DNA of 64,000 nt from Caulobacteraceae bacterium (GTDB lineage: Bacteria > Pseudomonadota > Alphaproteobacteria > Caulobacterales > Caulobacteraceae), in the NCBI GenBank assembly GCA_947475415.1, contig CANJLH010000012.1, positions 51,465 through 115,464 on the forward strand. The letters run 5' to 3'. The translations under genes and the position numbers were made by a program. The notes under the pieces are model-generated. The model worked only from the letters and a program-made list of their open reading frames with translations. It had not been told where the DNA came from and did no database searches. Below are positions 35,383 to 44,610 of this stretch, one piece after another (within the stretch, counting starts at the first letter, position 1; every line of letters starts with the position of its first letter).

Positions 35383-35724
35383 ATGACCTACATCGTCACG
35401 GACGCCTGCATTAAGTGCAAGTATATGGACTGCGTGGAAGTCTGCCCGGTGGACTGCTTCTATGAGGGCGAGAATTTCCTGGTCATCAGCCCGGACGAGT
35501 GCATCGATTGCGGCGTCTGCGAGCCGGAGTGCCCGGTGGACGCAATCAAGCCGGATACCGAGGATGACCCGGACGGCAAGTGGCTTAAGCTGAACACCGA
35601 CTTTGCAAAGGTGTGGCCAAACATTACGGTCAAAGGCGATCCGCCGGAAGACGCGGCCCAGTTCGAGCGTGAAACCGACAAGCTCGCCAAGTATTTCAGC
35701 GACAAGCCCGGCCGCGGTTCCTGA
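35383..35724 (+). CDS. fdxA: Ferredoxin FdxA (7Fe type)
   Basis: A 113-aa ferredoxin. The first cluster region is [17 protein letters not shown] and the second [16 protein letters not shown], which is the FdxA pattern: a [3Fe-4S] and a [4Fe-4S] site. The C-terminal tail ([20 protein letters not shown]) is the usual alphaproteobacterial extension. An essential housekeeping electron carrier is the typical role. It lies 90 nt after the S4 gene. Confidence 0.96.
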   Translation: MTYIVTDACIKCKYMDCVEVCPVDCFYEGENFLVISPDECIDCGVCEPECPVDAIKPDTEDDPDGKWLKLNTDFAKVWPNITVKGDPPEDAAQFERETDKLAKYFSDKPGRGS

Positions 35725-35734
35725 CCTGTCTCGG

Positions 35735-35756
35735 CCAAGCCTTTCATCGGGCTTGG
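35735..35756 (+). terminator. Possible fdxA terminator hairpin
   Basis: CCAAGCC and GGCTTGG form a perfect 7-bp stem around an 8-nt loop, 10 nt after the fdxA stop codon. No T-run follows (AATTATG), so this is a weak candidate. Confidence 0.35.
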
Positions 35757-36022
35757 AATTATGATATGCATCTCAGCAGATGTCGGGTCTCTCCCAAGGT
35801 GGTCCCGCGTCATTTCGGAAACAGCGCCGTTACGGCCGACGACCGCCCTAGCGGGCGAAGGGTGATTTAGAGGTACCCAGGTTCGGAGACTAGCTTCACG
35901 CCGCGCCTTGTCTGCGTCCGGCATCGGCGGTCTCTATCTAATCCGGAACTCTGAACCCGGGGGGCGAACGCCCGCGTCGGCGGTGCAAGCGGCCCGGGTG
36001 TCTTATTTGAGAGGAACTTTGA
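35757..36022. other. Leader region of carD
   Basis: No gene is supported between fdxA and carD. The region is moderately GC-rich, without clear hexamers; the AGAGGAA ribosome-binding site before the carD ATG is the only element seen. Confidence 0.4.
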
Positions 36023-36535
36023 ATGAGCAAGAACGGTCTTGAATTCTCGGTTGGAGATCACGTGGTGTACCCGGCCCATGGCGTGGGCAAGGTGCAGGGG
36101 ATCGAGGCCCAGGAAGTCGCCGGTCTGTCGTTCGAGGTCTATGTAATCACCTTCGACCACGAGAAGATGACCCTGCGCGTGCCCACCAACAAGGCGCGCA
36201 CCTCCGGCCTGCGGTCGCTGGCCGAGGGCGATGTGGTGAGCCAGGCTCTGACCACGCTGAAGGGCAAGGCCCGCGTCAAGCGCACCATGTGGAGCCGTCG
36301 AGCCCAGGAGTATGAAGCCAAGATCAACTCCGGCGATCTGATCTCCATCGCCGAGGTGGTCCGCGACCTGCACCGCGCCGAGAACCAGCCGGAGCAATCC
36401 TATTCCGAACGTCAACTCTATGAATCGGCGCTGGACCGCATGGCCCGCGAGGTCGCCGCCATCGAGCGCATCGACCGAGACGCCGCCATCGGCATCCTTA
36501 ACAAGAGTCTGGTGAAGGTGGTCGCCGCCGCCTGA
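36023..36535 (+). CDS. carD: CarD-family transcriptional regulator
   Basis: A 170-aa protein with an N-terminal RNA-polymerase-interacting domain (SVGDHVVYPAHGVGKVQGIE) and a C-terminal helical domain carrying the Trp wedge (KRTMWSRRAQEYEAKINSGD). CarD stabilises open promoter complexes and adjusts rRNA and housekeeping transcription. The start has an AGAGGAA site. It is followed by a textbook terminator, so it is the end of its unit. Confidence 0.95.
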   Translation: MSKNGLEFSVGDHVVYPAHGVGKVQGIEAQEVAGLSFEVYVITFDHEKMTLRVPTNKARTSGLRSLAEGDVVSQALTTLKGKARVKRTMWSRRAQEYEAKINSGDLISIAEVVRDLHRAENQPEQSYSERQLYESALDRMAREVAAIERIDRDAAIGILNKSLVKVVAAA

Positions 36536-36562
36536 ATTCTTCCAGATCGGACGAGACATCCT

Positions 36563-36594
36563 GCCCCCGCCGTGGCGACACGGCGGGGGCTTTT
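36563..36594 (+). terminator. Rho-independent terminator of carD
   Basis: GCCCCCGCCGTG (36563-36574) pairs perfectly with CACGGCGGGGGC (36579-36590) around a GCGA tetraloop, followed by TTTT. It begins 28 nt after the carD stop. The convergent thioesterase gene ends just beyond it, so it may serve both. Confidence 0.92.
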
Positions 36595-36607
36595 GATTGT
36601 CTGGGCG

Positions 36608-37027
36608 CTATCCCAGCGCGCGCCGCGTGCTGGCTTCGACGGCCTCGCGAGGGATCAGGCGAATGGTGGAACTGGCTTTGGCCAGGACCGTCCCCTGTGG
36701 ATCAAGCAAACGGCCCTCCGCGAAGCAGGTGGCGCGCCCGCGACGTTCAACCCAGCCCTCGGCGATAACGCGCCCGGGACGGGCGGGCGCGAAGTAGCTG
36801 ACCTTCAGCTCCAGGGACATGGGTGTCATTTCCGGCATCAGGGACATGGCGGCGTGGGCGATGGCCGCGTCGATCCAGCCGCACACAAAGCCCCCCTGCA
36901 CCACCCCGCCGGAGTGGCACATGGGCTGGCCTGCTTCATATTCGATCACTGCGCGGCCGCCCTCGCAGGTGACGATGCGCACCTGCCCCAAGGTGGTTTC
37001 GAGCGTGGGGGCGAGGGCGTCAGCCAT
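36608..37027 (-). CDS. PaaI-family thioesterase
   Basis: A 139-aa hotdog-fold protein of the 4HBT/PaaI type; the active-site block is CHSGGVVQGGFVCGWIDAAIAHA. It likely hydrolyses acyl- or aryl-CoA thioesters. It follows the SDR gene by 35 nt on the same strand, so the two probably form a unit. The substrate is not known. Confidence 0.9.
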   Translation of the reverse strand: MADALAPTLETTLGQVRIVTCEGGRAVIEYEAGQPMCHSGGVVQGGFVCGWIDAAIAHAAMSLMPEMTPMSLELKVSYFAPARPGRVIAEGWVERRGRATCFAEGRLLDPQGTVLAKASSTIRLIPREAVEASTRRALG

Positions 37028-37062
37028 GGGGCGCTCCGGGGAGGCGCGACGGCGCCGCGCTG

Positions 37063-37911
37063 CTAATAAGGCTCTCGGTAAAGCGACGGCGGGGCTTCGT
37101 ACAGTCCGTCGAACAATTGCGTGGGCGGCGGTGGGCGGCGTGACGGCTGGGCGGCGCGACTGGGCATGATCCCCTCGCGAGCGCGCAAACTGACCATGCC
37201 CTCGCGCCGGCCCGTGTAGCTCAAGGGCTGGCGCAGCATCCAGATGACCCCCTCGGCGGCCACCTCGCAGGGCTCCCAGTCGGAACGGTCGGCGCCGGGG
37301 GTGTTGGCGATGAACCCTTCCGAGGCCACCGACGTGTCGATTCGAAAGCAGTTGACCGCGATTCGCTCCGGATGAAGCTGGCGGGCCGCGTCCATGGTCA
37401 GGTGCTCCAGGGCGATCTTGGAGGTTCCATAGGCCAGGTTGTCGGGAATGGGCATCATCGCCGCCAACGACGATACGTTGAGGATCGCTCCGCCTCCGCG
37501 CCTGGCCATGTGCGGCCGGGCAGCAAGGATGGCGACCAGAGGCGCCCAGTAGTTCACTGCGAAAGTCAGGTCATGGCGATGGATCGGCTGGTCAAGGTCG
37601 CCGACGAAGGTCACCGCGGCGTTGTTCACGAGGATGTCGACGCCGCCGAAATGCGCGGCGGTCGTCTCCACCATTGCGGTCACGGCGTCACGGTCGGCGA
37701 GGTTGGTGGGCACGGCCAGGCCTCGGCCGCCCACAGCCTCAATGCGGGCCACCGTCCGCTCCAGCGTGCCTTCGGTGCGTTGCGGCGCCGACTCAGTCGA
37801 ACGCGCCGCGCAGGCCACCGCCGCGCCGGCTTCGGCAAGCGCGACCGCAATAGCGGCTCCAACGCCTCGGCTCGCGCCGGTGACAATCGCCACCTTGCCC
37901 TTCAGATCCAT
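37063..37911 (-). CDS. SDR-family oxidoreductase
   Basis: A 282-aa short-chain dehydrogenase: TGASRGVG, ILVNNAAVT, ILNVSSLAAM with the catalytic Ser, and YGTSKIALEHL (YxxxK). ATG at 37911 has a GGGGGAG site. The C-terminal 40 residues (ARE, then RRPPPPTQL) are longer than in typical SDRs. Beside the thioesterase, it may serve a lipid or acyl-CoA pathway. Confidence 0.9.
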   Translation of the reverse strand: MDLKGKVAIVTGASRGVGAAIAVALAEAGAAVACAARSTESAPQRTEGTLERTVARIEAVGGRGLAVPTNLADRDAVTAMVETTAAHFGGVDILVNNAAVTFVGDLDQPIHRHDLTFAVNYWAPLVAILAARPHMARRGGGAILNVSSLAAMMPIPDNLAYGTSKIALEHLTMDAARQLHPERIAVNCFRIDTSVASEGFIANTPGADRSDWEPCEVAAEGVIWMLRQPLSYTGRREGMVSLRAREGIMPSRAAQPSRRPPPPTQLFDGLYEAPPSLYREPY

Positions 37912-37998
37912 GACCGTCTCCCCCGAGCTGAAATTCACCAGGAGAGTTTGCGGGAGTTGGCCGCGATGCTCAATCGCTGAAGGGATTGCGCGAAGCGA

Positions 37999-38373
37999 TC
38001 AGCGGCAGCGCATGCCGTCGCGGTCGATCTCCCGGCCCAGCAGCGCGCCGCCGGCGGCGCCCAGAATCGTGCCGGTGGTATGGTCGCGGCCGCCGTCCAA
38101 CTGGCGGCCGACCAGGGCGCCGACCGCGCCGCCGATCACCAGGCCGGTGGTTCCGTTCGACCGGCGGCAATAGTAGTGACCATCACCTCCGCGCCAGACA
38201 CGGTCCTCGCTGCTGATAGGTTGCGGCTCATAGTAACGGCCATTTCTGTCGTAGCGGGCCTCATCATGCGCGCGACGACCGTGCGCAGGCGCCCAGTGGG
38301 GCGGGTCAGCCATGGCCGGGGCGGCAGGTATGGCGAGGACCGCGAACATCGCGGCGGCCAGGGTCTTTCGCAT
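37999..38373 (-). CDS. Glycine-zipper envelope protein
   Basis: A 124-aa exported protein. The signal peptide is at residues 1-22 (AIPAAPAMA). The C-terminal half holds two glycine-zipper segments, VIGGAVGALVGRQL and ILGAAGGALLGREID, the 17-kDa/Rick_17kDa-type fold that inserts into membranes. It probably associates with the outer membrane or periplasm. A short central DRVWRGGDGHYYCRRSNGTTG segment resembles RcnB-like linkers. Confidence 0.85.
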   Translation of the reverse strand: MRKTLAAAMFAVLAIPAAPAMADPPHWAPAHGRRAHDEARYDRNGRYYEPQPISSEDRVWRGGDGHYYCRRSNGTTGLVIGGAVGALVGRQLDGGRDHTTGTILGAAGGALLGREIDRDGMRCR

Positions 38374-38455
38374 TCATACTTCCGATCAAGGTGATACTTA
38401 TCGGGTGTTGCCGCGCCCATGTGGCGACAGAATGGCGGCGGCGCGTAAAGTCGCG

Positions 38456-39334
38456 TTACCGCAGCAAGTCCGGAATTTGCGCGATGCAGTCGCCGATTTC
38501 CTCCAGCGAGCGACCTTGCAGGGGAATCGCCGCCTCATCGACGCCGGCGTCACGCAGTTCCCTCAGGCGCGCGGCGAAGGCGGCGCGGTCGGGAAGGCCA
38601 AAGGTCGTGGCCAATTCGATACGGTCCGCGTCTTCACGGCCAAGATCGGCGGCCTTGTGGCGAATGGTCGCCTTGATGCGCGCGGCTTCTTCAGGATCCG
38701 ACAACCGCGCGCCGGCGATGAAGCCGCGGCCATAGCGCGCCGTTCGGGCCAGCGCCGCATCACCGTAGCCGCCAATCCAAATCGGCGGACCGCCGGCCTG
38801 CGCGGGCTTGGGATTGCAGTGGATCGGCGCGAAGCTGACGAACTCGCCCTCGAAAGCCGGTTCGGGATCGGTCCATAGCGTCTGCATCGCCTTGACGTAC
38901 TCGTCGGTGCGCGCGCCGCGCCGGGCAAAGGGAACCCCCAAAGCTTCGAATTCCTCCGCGCACCAGCCGACGCCGATGCCGAGAGCAAGACGCCCGCCGC
39001 TCACCAGGTCCAGGGATGCCATCTGCTTGGCGAAAGCGACCGGGTTGCGCTGGGCGGGTACGACGACAGAGGTTCCCATGCCGACTTTCTCCGTGGCCGT
39101 GGCGAACAGTGTCATGGCGACCGTAAGGTCGAGCTGCGGCGTCCGGGCGTTGAAGCCGAGCGCCCCGCCGGTGCCCGGATAGGTGGACAGGATCTCGACG
39201 GGATAGATGATGTGATCGCCGAACCAGACCCGGTGCAGACCCGCCGCCTCGGCGGCCTGAGCCACGGCGACCAGGGCCTCACGCGTACCGTGGGCGCCAC
39301 GCGGCAGCAGGATCAAGGACAGGCGCAATGGCAA
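38456..39334 (-). CDS. LLM-class oxidoreductase (F420-type family)
   Basis: A 292-aa TIM-barrel protein of the luciferase-like family, TIGR03619-like branch: VWFGDHIIYP, GMGTSVVVPAQRNPV, SGGRLALGIGVGWCAEEF and WIGGYGDAALARTARYGRGF. Family members use F420 or FMN; F420 use is doubtful in most proteobacteria, so FMN should be considered. It lies 37 nt downstream of a hydrolase gene on the same strand. Confidence 0.88.
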   Translation of the reverse strand: MPLRLSLILLPRGAHGTREALVAVAQAAEAAGLHRVWFGDHIIYPVEILSTYPGTGGALGFNARTPQLDLTVAMTLFATATEKVGMGTSVVVPAQRNPVAFAKQMASLDLVSGGRLALGIGVGWCAEEFEALGVPFARRGARTDEYVKAMQTLWTDPEPAFEGEFVSFAPIHCNPKPAQAGGPPIWIGGYGDAALARTARYGRGFIAGARLSDPEEAARIKATIRHKAADLGREDADRIELATTFGLPDRAAFAARLRELRDAGVDEAAIPLQGRSLEEIGDCIAQIPDLLR

Positions 39335-39371
39335 GCTCCGGCAAACTGACGAACGACAAGAACTATCACCG

Positions 39372-40211
39372 TCAAGCGCCTATGAACTCAAGGATTTCCG
39401 GCGCCAATTGAGGATAGAGGTCGAACACCGTTCCGGGCCGGCGGCCTGTGAACAGATCCATCCAGGCTTCCCGCGGCCAGGGCGAAGGCCGCAGGCGCGC
39501 GCCTGGGATCAGACCGGCCACAGCGGCGGCCACCTGTGGCGGATGGATGTCGTCATTGCCCTCGAAGATCAGCGTGGGGAGGCAAAGGCGGCGCAGTTCG
39601 TCCGCCGTCGCGCCCACCACAGGGGTGTCTTCGCGATGATAGAACACTTGGTTCCAGCGCTTGAGCGTGGCGATGAATTCGGCGGGGTCGAGCGCCAGAA
39701 GACGGTCGCGATTGGCGCGATTGGCGGCGATGCGGGCGGCGAAGAAGGGTGTGGCCGCCACTTCCGCCATACCGCCCCGTTCGGCCGCCATGATGTATGG
39801 CACATGGTACTGGAACCCGAGGAACTGGCTGCCGTAGGCGCCGCCCGACGCGGACCAGATGACAAGTCCTAGAGCGGCCTGGGGGTGTCGGATCGCCGCG
39901 ATCAGGGAGACCCGGAAACCGGCCGATCCGCCGGCGAGCCAAGCCGGACCCAGACCAAGGTGGGCGATGAGATCGGCGAGATCATCGGCCCAGACCTGTT
40001 GCTCAGTGCCATCGCCACCGAAGTAGAGGTCGCTGGCCCCGGTGTTGCGCCGGTCCCAGGTCAGCACCCGAGCGCGCTGAGACAGCGCACTGGCGAGGGC
40101 GGCGAGCGCATCCTTGCCCTCCCGACCGCCAGGGGTGAGGGCGATCAACGTCCCCGTCCCCGCGATCTCGTAGCGAAGGTTGCATCCGTCACGGGTCACG
40201 AAGGTCGCCAT
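39372..40211 (-). CDS. Alpha/beta hydrolase
   Basis: A 279-aa protein with the alpha/beta hydrolase fold. WDRRNTGASD is the oxyanion-region block, WLAGGSAGFRVSL holds the nucleophile (GxSxG), and LIFEGNDDIHPP supplies the acidic residue and histidine. A plain cytosolic esterase or C-C hydrolase. It is followed by the LLM oxidoreductase in the same direction. Confidence 0.88.
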   Translation of the reverse strand: MATFVTRDGCNLRYEIAGTGTLIALTPGGREGKDALAALASALSQRARVLTWDRRNTGASDLYFGGDGTEQQVWADDLADLIAHLGLGPAWLAGGSAGFRVSLIAAIRHPQAALGLVIWSASGGAYGSQFLGFQYHVPYIMAAERGGMAEVAATPFFAARIAANRANRDRLLALDPAEFIATLKRWNQVFYHREDTPVVGATADELRRLCLPTLIFEGNDDIHPPQVAAAVAGLIPGARLRPSPWPREAWMDLFTGRRPGTVFDLYPQLAPEILEFIGA

Positions 40212-40261
40212 GCGCGGCAGTGTGCGGGATTGGCGGTCGATGGCAAGGCCAGCGAGGGCCC

Positions 40262-41197
40262 TCAGGCGTTGGTCTGGGATATTTGCGCGCTATGCAATGT
40301 GCGGCCGAGATGATCGCGGAATGTCGCGGTCATTTCGGAACCCTCGATGGCGACGGCGGCGAATCCCAATTGCGATGCGCAGAATTGAGTGCCCTCGATG
40401 GCCCGCACCGGATTTGTGTCGGAGCCAGCACCGCTGCACAGATAGTCTACGCTCCCGCGGCGAATATGCTGCAGGTCGTGGTCATGGCCATTGAAGTAGG
40501 CTTGCACACCATGGCGTTCCAGGAGCGGCGCCACCCGTTCCAGCAGGAAGGCCTCGCCGCCGTGAGAACCGGAATAGATCGGGTGATGGCCGACCACGAT
40601 CTTCCAGGCCGCGCGCGAATTCGACAGCGCGCGCTCAAGCCATGCGAGCTGTCGCTCGCGGCGGTGTAGCCACAGATGGCCGTGGATCACCTGCAGCATA
40701 GTCTCGTGCGGCGTCTCAACCAGGGCCTGTGTGTCGATGACGAAAAGGTCTAGGTCCGACGCGCCGAGCTGATGTCCGCCGACCCGATAGTAGCGGCCGG
40801 GCATGCGCCAGCGTGGACTGTGGGCGGAATAGGCGATCTGGGCGTGAGGTACGCCTCGGTAGTCGTGATTGCCCAGAGCGGACCACCACGGCGTCTGGAG
40901 CGCCGGCGCGGTATAGACATCTTCGAACGACTGTTTCCAGTGCGGATCGTGGACCGAGCTCACCCCGGCGGGATAGAAATTGTCGCCCGTGGCGATGACG
41001 AACCGGCTCTGTATCTCGGCGGCGGCTTCACCCATGGCGGCGGCGACCTCACGCTGCGGCTTATCGCCATAACGACCCCAGTCGCCAAGGACCACGAAGG
41101 CGGTCGACTGGGCGGCGAAGGCGGCGCGCGCCGGTAGCAGCGGCAGCGCGGCCATGCCCGCCAGCATGGCGCGCCGGGTTGGCGTCCAGACGGTCAC
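40262..41197 (-). CDS. Purple-acid-phosphatase-like metallophosphoesterase
   Basis: A 311-aa exported protein. The N-terminus is Tat-like (TRRAMLAGMAALPLLPARAAFA). All metal ligands of the calcineurin-like fold are seen: GDWG, GDNFY, GNHDY, VVGHHP and GHDHDLQH. The tyrosine after GDNF is the purple-acid-phosphatase ligand, so a type-5 acid phosphatase is likely. It starts with GTG overlapping the glycosyltransferase stop by 4 nt and thus belongs to that operon. Confidence 0.9.
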   Translation of the reverse strand: MTVWTPTRRAMLAGMAALPLLPARAAFAAQSTAFVVLGDWGRYGDKPQREVAAAMGEAAAEIQSRFVIATGDNFYPAGVSSVHDPHWKQSFEDVYTAPALQTPWWSALGNHDYRGVPHAQIAYSAHSPRWRMPGRYYRVGGHQLGASDLDLFVIDTQALVETPHETMLQVIHGHLWLHRRERQLAWLERALSNSRAAWKIVVGHHPIYSGSHGGEAFLLERVAPLLERHGVQAYFNGHDHDLQHIRRGSVDYLCSGAGSDTNPVRAIEGTQFCASQLGFAAVAIEGSEMTATFRDHLGRTLHSAQISQTNA

Positions 41198-42381
41198 GGC
41201 CTCACCTCGCTTCGCGCCCGCCCTACCCTCTCAGACCCCCGATGGGGCGCCTGGTCGAGCGCAATGTTCTGGCGAATTCGCGCCAAGACCTCGGCGCCCC
41301 GGCGCGCGAAAGCGTCGGGACCGAAGCGATCGAACACACGGGCCCGGCCCCTGGAGCCCATGCCCGCGAGATCCTGAGGCTGCGACAGAAGCCGCACGAG
41401 GGCCTGGGCGAGCGCCTCCGGGTCGGCCGGCGGCACGACTGCGCCGGTGACGCCGTCCGCCACGCTGAAGGGCATTTCCCCCACCGCCGACACAATACAG
41501 GGCAGACCAGCCTGCATCGCCTCGTGGGCGGCGATGCACAGGCCTTCCCGTCGGGACGGCTGCAAATAGAGGTGGAGCTGGGACAGGAACGCCCTGGGCT
41601 GATCGGTAAAGCCGGCCAGCCTCACATTGGTCAGGCCCGCCGTAGCGATGGCGGTTTCCAGATCGGCCTTGCGCCCGCCTTCGCCGGCGATCAGCACTTC
41701 AAAGGACGGAAGATCGGCGAGAGCCTGAACCCTCGCCAAGGCCGCGATCAGGATGTCGTAACCCTTGGCCGGGTGGAGCCGACCGAGCGTGCCGACCCGG
41801 ATCGTCTCGCCCTCGCGCCAGGGGGCCGACTGGGGCGCATCGGGATCGGCCGCGAAAAGCGGCCAGGAGATCACGCGCTCGGGCGCCAGGCCCAGCCGTT
41901 CGCGGGTCAACTCCGCGACATTCTCGGAATCCGCGATCCAAAGCGTCGACAACCGCCGCCGCGCACGCAGCAGCATCCGGTTCGCAGGCTTCAGGAAGGC
42001 GTTGTGCTGCCAACTGGCGACCGGCACGTCCTGCCTGTCCCCGACGATCTGGCCAAGCAAGGTCGCCCGTGTCAGCGAAGTCCAGATCAGGTCGGGCCGC
42101 CAATCGGCCATGCTGCGCGCGAGCCAGCGATAGGCGCGCAAATGGTCGGACTCCGCGCCATCACGCACATGTACCTTGAAGCCGGCGGATTCGATCGGCG
42201 CTATCGCGCGCCCATTGCGGCGCATCAGCGCGAATATCTCCACCTCGCAACCTTGTGCGCGCAGAAAGCCGGCGACCGCCGGTACCGGCAGGGCCGCGCC
42301 GCCGCCCTCCATCGAGTTGATCACATAGGCGATACGCATCCGCGGCCTACTCTGACTGATCCTTGCCACGGTCGCATTCAC
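41194..42381 (-). CDS. Glycosyltransferase family 4
   Basis: A 395-aa GT-B glycosyltransferase. The N-terminal donor/acceptor block is MRIAYVINSMEGGGAALPV, and the C-terminal EGLCIAAHE is the ExxxxxxxE motif, followed by the PCIVSAVGEMP and PADPEALA segments. It starts with GTG at 42381, overlapping the upstream gene by 4 nt; an ATG 14 codons later is an alternative. It probably adds a sugar to a surface polysaccharide or lipid. Middle gene of a three-gene unit. Confidence 0.9.
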   Translation of the reverse strand: MNATVARISQSRPRMRIAYVINSMEGGGAALPVPAVAGFLRAQGCEVEIFALMRRNGRAIAPIESAGFKVHVRDGAESDHLRAYRWLARSMADWRPDLIWTSLTRATLLGQIVGDRQDVPVASWQHNAFLKPANRMLLRARRRLSTLWIADSENVAELTRERLGLAPERVISWPLFAADPDAPQSAPWREGETIRVGTLGRLHPAKGYDILIAALARVQALADLPSFEVLIAGEGGRKADLETAIATAGLTNVRLAGFTDQPRAFLSQLHLYLQPSRREGLCIAAHEAMQAGLPCIVSAVGEMPFSVADGVTGAVVPPADPEALAQALVRLLSQPQDLAGMGSRGRARVFDRFGPDAFARRGAEVLARIRQNIALDQAPHRGSERVGRARSEVRP

Positions 42382-43583
42382 GCATTTGCGGCCAGAGCTG
42401 GCCGTGCGGGCTGCAGGCCCGGCGCATCCAGGCCCGCGAACGCAGCGAGCGCGCGCGCCGCGCGCTGGGCAGAAGGTTCCTGCGTCAAGTCGAAGCTATG
42501 CTCGAACAGCGCCGTCTGGACTGGCCGATAGATGTCTTGATGATCCTTGCGCGCCGTCAGAAGAGCTTCACCCAACTGATCGGCCCGTTCGATCACGGGG
42601 CCAGCGCGCCAGTGTGTGAAGTTGACGTCGTCGCGCCAGGCATGTCGCTGGGTATTGAGGAATACACAGGGTCTGGGCCGGCGTAGGAATTCATAGACCT
42701 GGCTGCTGGCGTCGCCCAGATAGATATCCGCCCGGTCGGTGTATGCCATTGTCGTCGAGGCGCGGCTGCCCAGGTCGAAATGGATGTTGGGCGCGCGCAG
42801 GTAGCGCTGGCTGATGTGGCCTGGCCGGTCGATCCGCAGGCGGTCGATGGTGGCGACGAAAGGCCGCTCGAACAGCATGACGTGCGGGGCGAAGATCAGG
42901 TGATAGTCATCATGCTCGACGAACCAGTCGAGCACCTTGCGGCCCTGGGCGAACCAGGATGACAGATGCGGGGCCGGGTGAGGATTGTAGAGCACCACCG
43001 GACGACCATCATTGACCAGTGGGTGGACATGGTCAGTCGGCGCCAGGTCAAACTTGGGGTAGCCGACCACGGATATCCGTCCGGGATCGACTTTCGCCTC
43101 CGTGGTGAGGCGGTCGCGAATTTTCGCGCCCGAGACCAGGACATGGTCAAAGCCCGCACTGGATTTGTCGAACCCGATGGCGCGGTCGCCGGCGCCATGG
43201 CGAGTATGGACAATCCGTAGCTTGTCCAACCGATAGCGGGACTTCAGGATCAGTGAGGTTTTTTCCGCGACCACCAGCACATCCAGCGAGCGGAAGAAAT
43301 CCAGGTTGTCGCCATAGACCATCAGTTTAGCGGCGGGGGCGATCACGCTGAATGCGTTGGCTGCGGCCCTCCGGCCTGCGGACTTCAAACCAAGTTGCGC
43401 CAGTTTGATTTCGCGCCCGATCAGGTCGCCGCCCTGACGTGTGACTTCAGCCGTCAGCCGCGGATTGGTGGTCGCAGCGATCACCTCGGCGTCGATGCCG
43501 CTCCCGGCCAGGGCGATCGCGATCGGCAGGCTGTGGGCGACCTGATGAATCTGGTCGTGGTTGAACAGAAATCCAATCCGCAT
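42378..43583 (-). CDS. Glycerophosphotransferase-like (TagB/SpsB-type) protein
   Basis: A 401-aa protein in the CDP-glycerol glycerophosphotransferase/SpsB superfamily by pattern: LRIVHTRHGAGDR, then VVLYNPHPAPHLSSW, IHFDLGSRASTTMAYTDRAD and GDASSQVYEFLRRPRPCVFLN, which is the typical C-terminal nucleotide-binding block. It likely makes a polyol-phosphate or sugar-phosphate link in a surface polymer. ATG at 43583 has an AAGGA site. First gene of the unit with the GT4 and phosphatase, and divergent from the RTX gene. Confidence 0.75.
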   Translation of the reverse strand: MRIGFLFNHDQIHQVAHSLPIAIALAGSGIDAEVIAATTNPRLTAEVTRQGGDLIGREIKLAQLGLKSAGRRAAANAFSVIAPAAKLMVYGDNLDFFRSLDVLVVAEKTSLILKSRYRLDKLRIVHTRHGAGDRAIGFDKSSAGFDHVLVSGAKIRDRLTTEAKVDPGRISVVGYPKFDLAPTDHVHPLVNDGRPVVLYNPHPAPHLSSWFAQGRKVLDWFVEHDDYHLIFAPHVMLFERPFVATIDRLRIDRPGHISQRYLRAPNIHFDLGSRASTTMAYTDRADIYLGDASSQVYEFLRRPRPCVFLNTQRHAWRDDVNFTHWRAGPVIERADQLGEALLTARKDHQDIYRPVQTALFEHSFDLTQEPSAQRAARALAAFAGLDAPGLQPARPALAANA

Positions 43584-43881
43584 GTTTCCTTGACGCCGCC
43601 ACGAGTGAGTCACCTCAAGGCTAAGCTCGGCGCGTGACATCCTTGCGTCGGTGCGCGACGGCGGACCGGGTGGAATTAAATGATTTCAAGGAAATCGCCC
43701 GTCAGGGGAATTGTCGGGCGACGGTTCGCCTGATGCAATAAAAACTTCCGCCAGCATCATCGTTTTTAAATTACGTCAGAACGGTGGCATGGCAAACTCA
43801 AGTTAACCTGAGATGTTGGATAAATATTTACAGGCAAAGAAGACTCTGTGCGCTTCACTTGCTGAAATAAAGGACCAATAG
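43584..43881. other. Divergent promoter region
   Basis: About 300 nt between the glycerophosphotransferase-like and RTX genes, strikingly A/T-rich between 43735 and 43870 (AAATTACG, ATAAATATTTACAG). An imperfect dyad CGCCCG/CGGGCG lies at about 43694-43718. No gene is supported. Confidence 0.45.
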
Positions 43882-44559
43882 ATGGCTGCTAAAGCGCAAC
43901 CCGCTGCCCCGCCCGCCGGCGGCAATGGCAATGCCGGCGTGCACCTACCGCTGGGCAACGGCAACAATGAGCATGGCGGCTGGCGCGTAGATCCGCCGGG
44001 TCAGGTGGACAATGAGCACAGCAACCGGCCGGACGCGCCCCCCGGCCAGATCGGCAAGTTCGGCGAAGACCTCACCGGCACGGGTGACGACAACACCATC
44101 GTCGGCGGCCTGGGGAATGACACCCTGGACGGCCAAGGCGGCAACGACCACCTCACCGGCGGCAGGGGCGCCGACAAGTTCGTTATCGGTCCGCTGGACG
44201 TACAGCCAGGCGAGGGTGAGAACCCCGACACGATCGGCAACATCGACACGATCACCGACTTCAACGCCGCGGACGGAGACAAGATCGCCTTCGGGTTTGT
44301 CGGCGACGCCAACTATGACGAACTGACCCTGGATCCGCCTGCGGATCCGCCGGCTGACTATGACCCGTTCGCCGCGGCCAAGGCGGCGGCCGAGGCCAAA
44401 ATGGGCGCCGACCAGAACGCCGGCTTCGACTACGTCTCAGTTCAGGTCGGCGACGACGTCATCGTGTTCGCGGACCTGGACGGCGATGGGACGGCAGACT
44501 CCGCCGTCGTGCTGGCCGGCGCAACGCTGGACAGCGTCGGCGCCGGCGACTTCGTCTAG
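43882..44559 (+). CDS. Small RTX (hemolysin-type Ca-binding) protein
   Basis: A 225-aa acidic protein with a run of Ca-binding nonapeptides at about residues 74-97 (GGLGNDTLDGQGGNDHLTGG). The C-terminus ends DSVGAGDFV, the kind of uncleaved tail recognised by type I secretion. No N-terminal signal. The N-terminal 55 residues are Gly/Asn/Pro-rich and low-complexity. Probably a secreted, calcium-folded surface protein. Divergent from the surface-polymer genes, which may reflect a shared cell-surface role. No type I transporter is in the window. Confidence 0.85.
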   Translation: MAAKAQPAAPPAGGNGNAGVHLPLGNGNNEHGGWRVDPPGQVDNEHSNRPDAPPGQIGKFGEDLTGTGDDNTIVGGLGNDTLDGQGGNDHLTGGRGADKFVIGPLDVQPGEGENPDTIGNIDTITDFNAADGDKIAFGFVGDANYDELTLDPPADPPADYDPFAAAKAAAEAKMGADQNAGFDYVSVQVGDDVIVFADLDGDGTADSAVVLAGATLDSVGAGDFV

Positions 44560-44570
44560 GTTGATCCAAC

Positions 44571-44598
44571 GGCGGTCCGCGCGATGACGCGGGCCGCC
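44571..44598. terminator. Bidirectional terminator-like hairpin
   Basis: GGCGGTCCGCG and CGCGGGCCGCC pair over 11 positions with one G-T wobble around a 6-nt loop. It fills the gap between the convergent RTX and SDR genes. No T-run follows. Confidence 0.45.
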
Positions 44599-44610
44599 GC
44601 CCTGGCGCCT

